34,086 nucleotides of DNA, taken from positions 1-34,086 of the forward strand of contig CAJTOW010000030.1 of the NCBI GenBank assembly GCA_910577655.1, in the 5' to 3' direction. Below the pieces are notes generated by a model. It saw nothing but the letters and a program-made list of their open reading frames with translations, was not told the DNA's origin and made no database searches. The stretch's first letter is position 1; every line of letters starts with the position of its first letter. The DNA is from an uncultured Lachnospiraceae bacterium (GTDB lineage: Bacteria > Bacillota > Clostridia > Lachnospirales > Lachnospiraceae). Both the position numbers and the translations under genes were made by a program. Positions 32,244 through 34,086 of the stretch are shown here, one piece after another.

Positions 32244-32561
32244 ATGGAAAAAGATATCTGGCTGAGCCTGCTGGTGATGGCAGGCACCTTGTACGCGGTC
32301 CGCGCCCTGCCGCTGACCATGCTCCGGAAGGAGATCAGGAGTACTTTTATCCGTTCCTTTTTGTATTACGTACCCTATGTCAGCCTCTCCGTGATGACCT
32401 TTCCGGCCATTCTTTCAGCTACCAGCTCCTTTTACTCGGCCCTGGCCGGGTTTGCGGCGGCGGTAGTGCTGGCGTGGGTTGACGGGAATCTGTTCCGTGT
32501 GTCCCTGGGAGGATGTGCGGCAGTGTTTGTGGTGGAGCTGCTTATGGAAGTCGTGCATTAA
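32244..32561 (+). CDS. azlD: AzlD family small export subunit
   Basis: A 105-residue protein with three to four hydrophobic helices. The pattern LYAVRALPLTMLRKEI...SFLYYVPYVSLSVMTFPAIL is characteristic of AzlD, the small partner needed with AzlC for amino-acid export. It lies 7 bases after azlC; GAGGAG near the azlC stop and AAAGAAG closer in could both serve as ribosome site. A diverged copy of the GTAACAGTTCA repeat lies 36 bases after its stop. Confidence 0.9.
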   Translation: MEKDIWLSLLVMAGTLYAVRALPLTMLRKEIRSTFIRSFLYYVPYVSLSVMTFPAILSATSSFYSALAGFAAAVVLAWVDGNLFRVSLGGCAAVFVVELLMEVVH

Positions 32562-32596
32562 AAGGAGTAAGGGGGAGGTCTGCCTGGTCAGTGCAG

Positions 32597-32627
32597 GTAA
32601 CAGTTCAGACACCGCCTGGACTGTTAC
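32597..32627. repeat. Diverged 31-nt palindromic repeat R5
   Basis: GTAACAGTTCAGAC and the matching GGACTGTTAC end keep the length of R1-R4, but the loop is ACCGCC and one arm position differs. The GTTCAGAC variant also appears in the half-site at 1697. Confidence 0.75.
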
Positions 32628-32673
32628 ATATGTTAATCGTTTGGCGATTATATATTCATGCAGGGTATTGTGA

Positions 32674-33642
32674 AAAAAAGAATGGTGTGATATAATTAAA
32701 GCCAGAAAACGGCAGGAACAGAAATACCGGGATGTTATGAAAAGCCTGACAGCCATGGAGGATGGAAATACAGCCTACCTGCTTCTGGGCATCGAAAACC
32801 AGAGTGAAACCAGTTATGCCATGCCGGTGCGGAACATGCTCTACGACGCCATGCACTATACGAAGCAGGTGCAGGAGGCGGCCAGAAGCCACTGGAAAGC
32901 AAAGGACTCAAAGGGACGCGGGAGAGGGGAGTTCCTGTCCGGCTTTTACAGAGAGGACCGTCTTCTTCCAGTTATCACCCTGGTGATCTTCTGGTCACCC
33001 GATGCCTGGGACGGTCCCACATCCCTCCATGAGATGCTCCATGTGCAGGATGACCGGGTCCTGTCCCTGGCCCAGGACTACCGGATCCATCTGATTGCCC
33101 CATTCGGGCTGTCGGACCAGGAGCTGGATAAATTCCGCACATCCCTGCGGGAGGTTCTTGCCCTGATCAAGTATGCCAATGACAAGGAAGGGATGATCCG
33201 GACGATCCAGGATAATGGCCATAAACTGAGGCGGGAAGAGATCGATGTATTAGACCGCTGTATCAATATGAAGCTGGAACTGAAAGAAGGAGAGGAGGAA
33301 CTTGAATTGTGTAAGGCATGGGAAGATATGAAGAAGGAAGTGGCCGAGGAAACCGCAAAACGGATAGAGGCGGAGAACTGTAAGGCGTGGGAAGATATGA
33401 AGAAGGAAGTGACCGAGGAAACCGCAAAACGGATAGAGGCGGAGAATTCTAAGGCATGGGAAGATATGAAGAAGGAAGTGACTGAAGAAACTGCAAAGCG
33501 TGTAGAGGCAGAGGCGAAAGAGTCTACATTATTGGAGAATCTCAGGACTATGATGGAAACACTCCATCTTTCAGCAGATCAGGCAATGGCAGCATTAAAG
33601 GTGCCAGAATCGAAACGTCCCACATTTTCTGCTATGCTGTAA
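32674..33642 (+). pseudogene. 5'-truncated Rpn-family nuclease/transposase-like gene
   Basis: An ATG at 32737 opens a 301-residue frame, but homology-like sequence extends upstream to the TGA at 32671-32673 without a good start (KARKRQEQKYRDV before MKSLTAMEDG). The retained part has the PD-(D/E)XK-type GIENQ, YAMPVRNMLYDAMHY, FLSGFYREDRLLPVITLVI, and the LHEML...LAQDYRIHLI stretch of Rpn/YhgA-like proteins common in Lachnospiraceae. The N-terminal part of the family, about 60-90 residues, is missing, so the nuclease core may be incomplete. The C-terminal region carries three 23-residue repeats. A shortened protein from 32737 remains possible. Confidence 0.7.
33310..33516 (+). repeat. Three in-frame 69-bp tandem repeats
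   Basis: Units at 33310-33378, 33379-33447 and 33448-33516 each encode (C/S)KAWEDMKKEV(A/T)EETAKR(I/V)EAE plus one residue. Units 1 and 2 differ at very few bases; unit 3 is more diverged at its end. The product would be a charged coiled coil. The near-identity of units suggests recent duplication by slippage and probable copy-number variation between strains. Confidence 0.9.
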
Positions 33643-34086
33643 TTATAAAAATTGCAATAAAAACCGTGACGGTAAAAGAGAAAATCAAAAGTATTAGTGA
33701 AGGCTACAGAGGAAGGCGTAAAAAATCTTATGCAAAAATAAACTGGAAAATTCCATAAAACAGCAAGTAGGCTATCTGGTGATTGACAATCTGAAACCAG
33801 GTGGCCTTTTTGTGTTTCAGGATATTTCGCCAGAGTAAATGGTCTCCTTCACGTAAATTTCTTTGTAAAACCTTAATCCGTAAAACTTATTAACCCAATT
33901 TCTGGCGTATACCCGATAAATACTGGGTGTAACACGGTTTCATTTCCGGTTTTTGATTTCACCCAATGGGTGAAGATAAAAATATATGAAATCCTTATAT
34001 TTTCTATGTTTTTCGTACCTCATATAGTATAACCTGAATCCGTGAAATTGGTTGTTTTATGAAGCCAATCCTAAATCTGATTGGCT
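33643..34086. other. AT-rich gene-free end of window
   Basis: No supported reading frame. It contains a terminator at 33770-33811, a perfect TTCACCC-AAT-GGGTGAA palindrome at 33958-33974, and an AGCCAATC-N8-GATTGGCT dyad at 34063-34086 that reaches the last base and may continue outside. Composition differs clearly from the GC-richer gene blocks. Confidence 0.6.
33770..33811 (+). terminator. Probable rho-independent terminator
   Basis: GGCTATCTGGT (33770-33780) and ACCAGGTGGCC (33796-33806) pair with two mismatches around a 15-base loop and are followed by TTTTT. It lies 128 bases after the Rpn-type stop. Confidence 0.7.

Noticed and set aside
33310..33516. 69-bp repeats as a non-coding satellite
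   Set aside because: The unit is a multiple of three, keeps the frame and encodes a consistent charged coiled-coil motif, so it is a coding repeat.
1..34086. CRISPR array
   Set aside because: The recurring 31-mers are dispersed kilobases apart, palindromic throughout and not separated by regular spacers; no cas gene is present.

Overview
The window looks like a chromosomal segment of a Gram-positive, gut-type Clostridia, most likely Lachnospiraceae. The basis is gene content (orphan HydG-type hydrogenase maturase, YbhJ-type hydratase, DegV, HAD-IIB phosphatase, AzlCD, EIICB plus family-4 glycosidase, Rpn-type protein), strong AGGAGG-like ribosome binding sites and moderately high GC coding sequence with AT-rich gaps. 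The genus is not determined from sequence alone.

Layout. 1-3.3 kb: tail of an unrecognised membrane-anchored protein, a metallo-beta-lactamase-fold hydrolase, and a reverse-strand alanine/glycine-cation symporter. 3.6-8.0 kb: tRNA-Pro(GGG), a HAD phosphatase, dihydrolipoyl dehydrogenase and an M24 aminopeptidase P; the last two overlap. 8.0-12.7 kb: a small XRE-type regulator, a 1023-residue protein fusing a WYL-like domain, an SF1 helicase and a PD-(D/E)XK nuclease-like domain, then an unrecognised 218-residue protein. 13.3-17.9 kb: moeA, ackA with a near-consensus promoter, a patatin-like lipase and a second metallo-beta-lactamase-fold enzyme, closed by a strong terminator. 18.0-23.2 kb: an aconitase-family hydratase, hydG and a DegV protein, each with its own signals. 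23.5-27.5 kb: an alpha-glucoside PTS locus (6-phospho-alpha-glucosidase and EIICB) divergent from an RpiR regulator. 27.5-32.6 kb: MATE exporter, UPF0340 protein, an AT-rich PIN toxin-antitoxin pair, and LysR divergent from azlCD. 32.7-34.1 kb: a 5'-truncated Rpn-family gene with three in-frame 69-bp repeats, then an AT-rich gap.

The most unusual signal is in the gaps. A family of palindromic repeats built on GTAACAGTTCA / TGAACTGTTAC occurs at least eleven times in 34 kb. It ranges from 31-nt hairpins with a conserved loop to an approximately 150-bp element in which one outer inverted repeat encloses three perfect or near-perfect hairpins. One copy supplies the last 18 codons and the stop of the symporter gene. 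Unrelated palindromic elements also occur: a 166-bp element with perfect 20-bp terminal inverted repeats and a separate 33-nt fragment of it, a roughly 130-bp element, and a 103-bp palindrome between convergent genes. No transposase for any of them is in the window.

The best candidate for an undescribed protein system is the WYL-helicase-nuclease fusion with its adjacent XRE regulator. Metabolically, the window links disaccharide uptake and cleavage, acetate formation and amino-acid/peptide handling, but most genes are independent units rather than one pathway.
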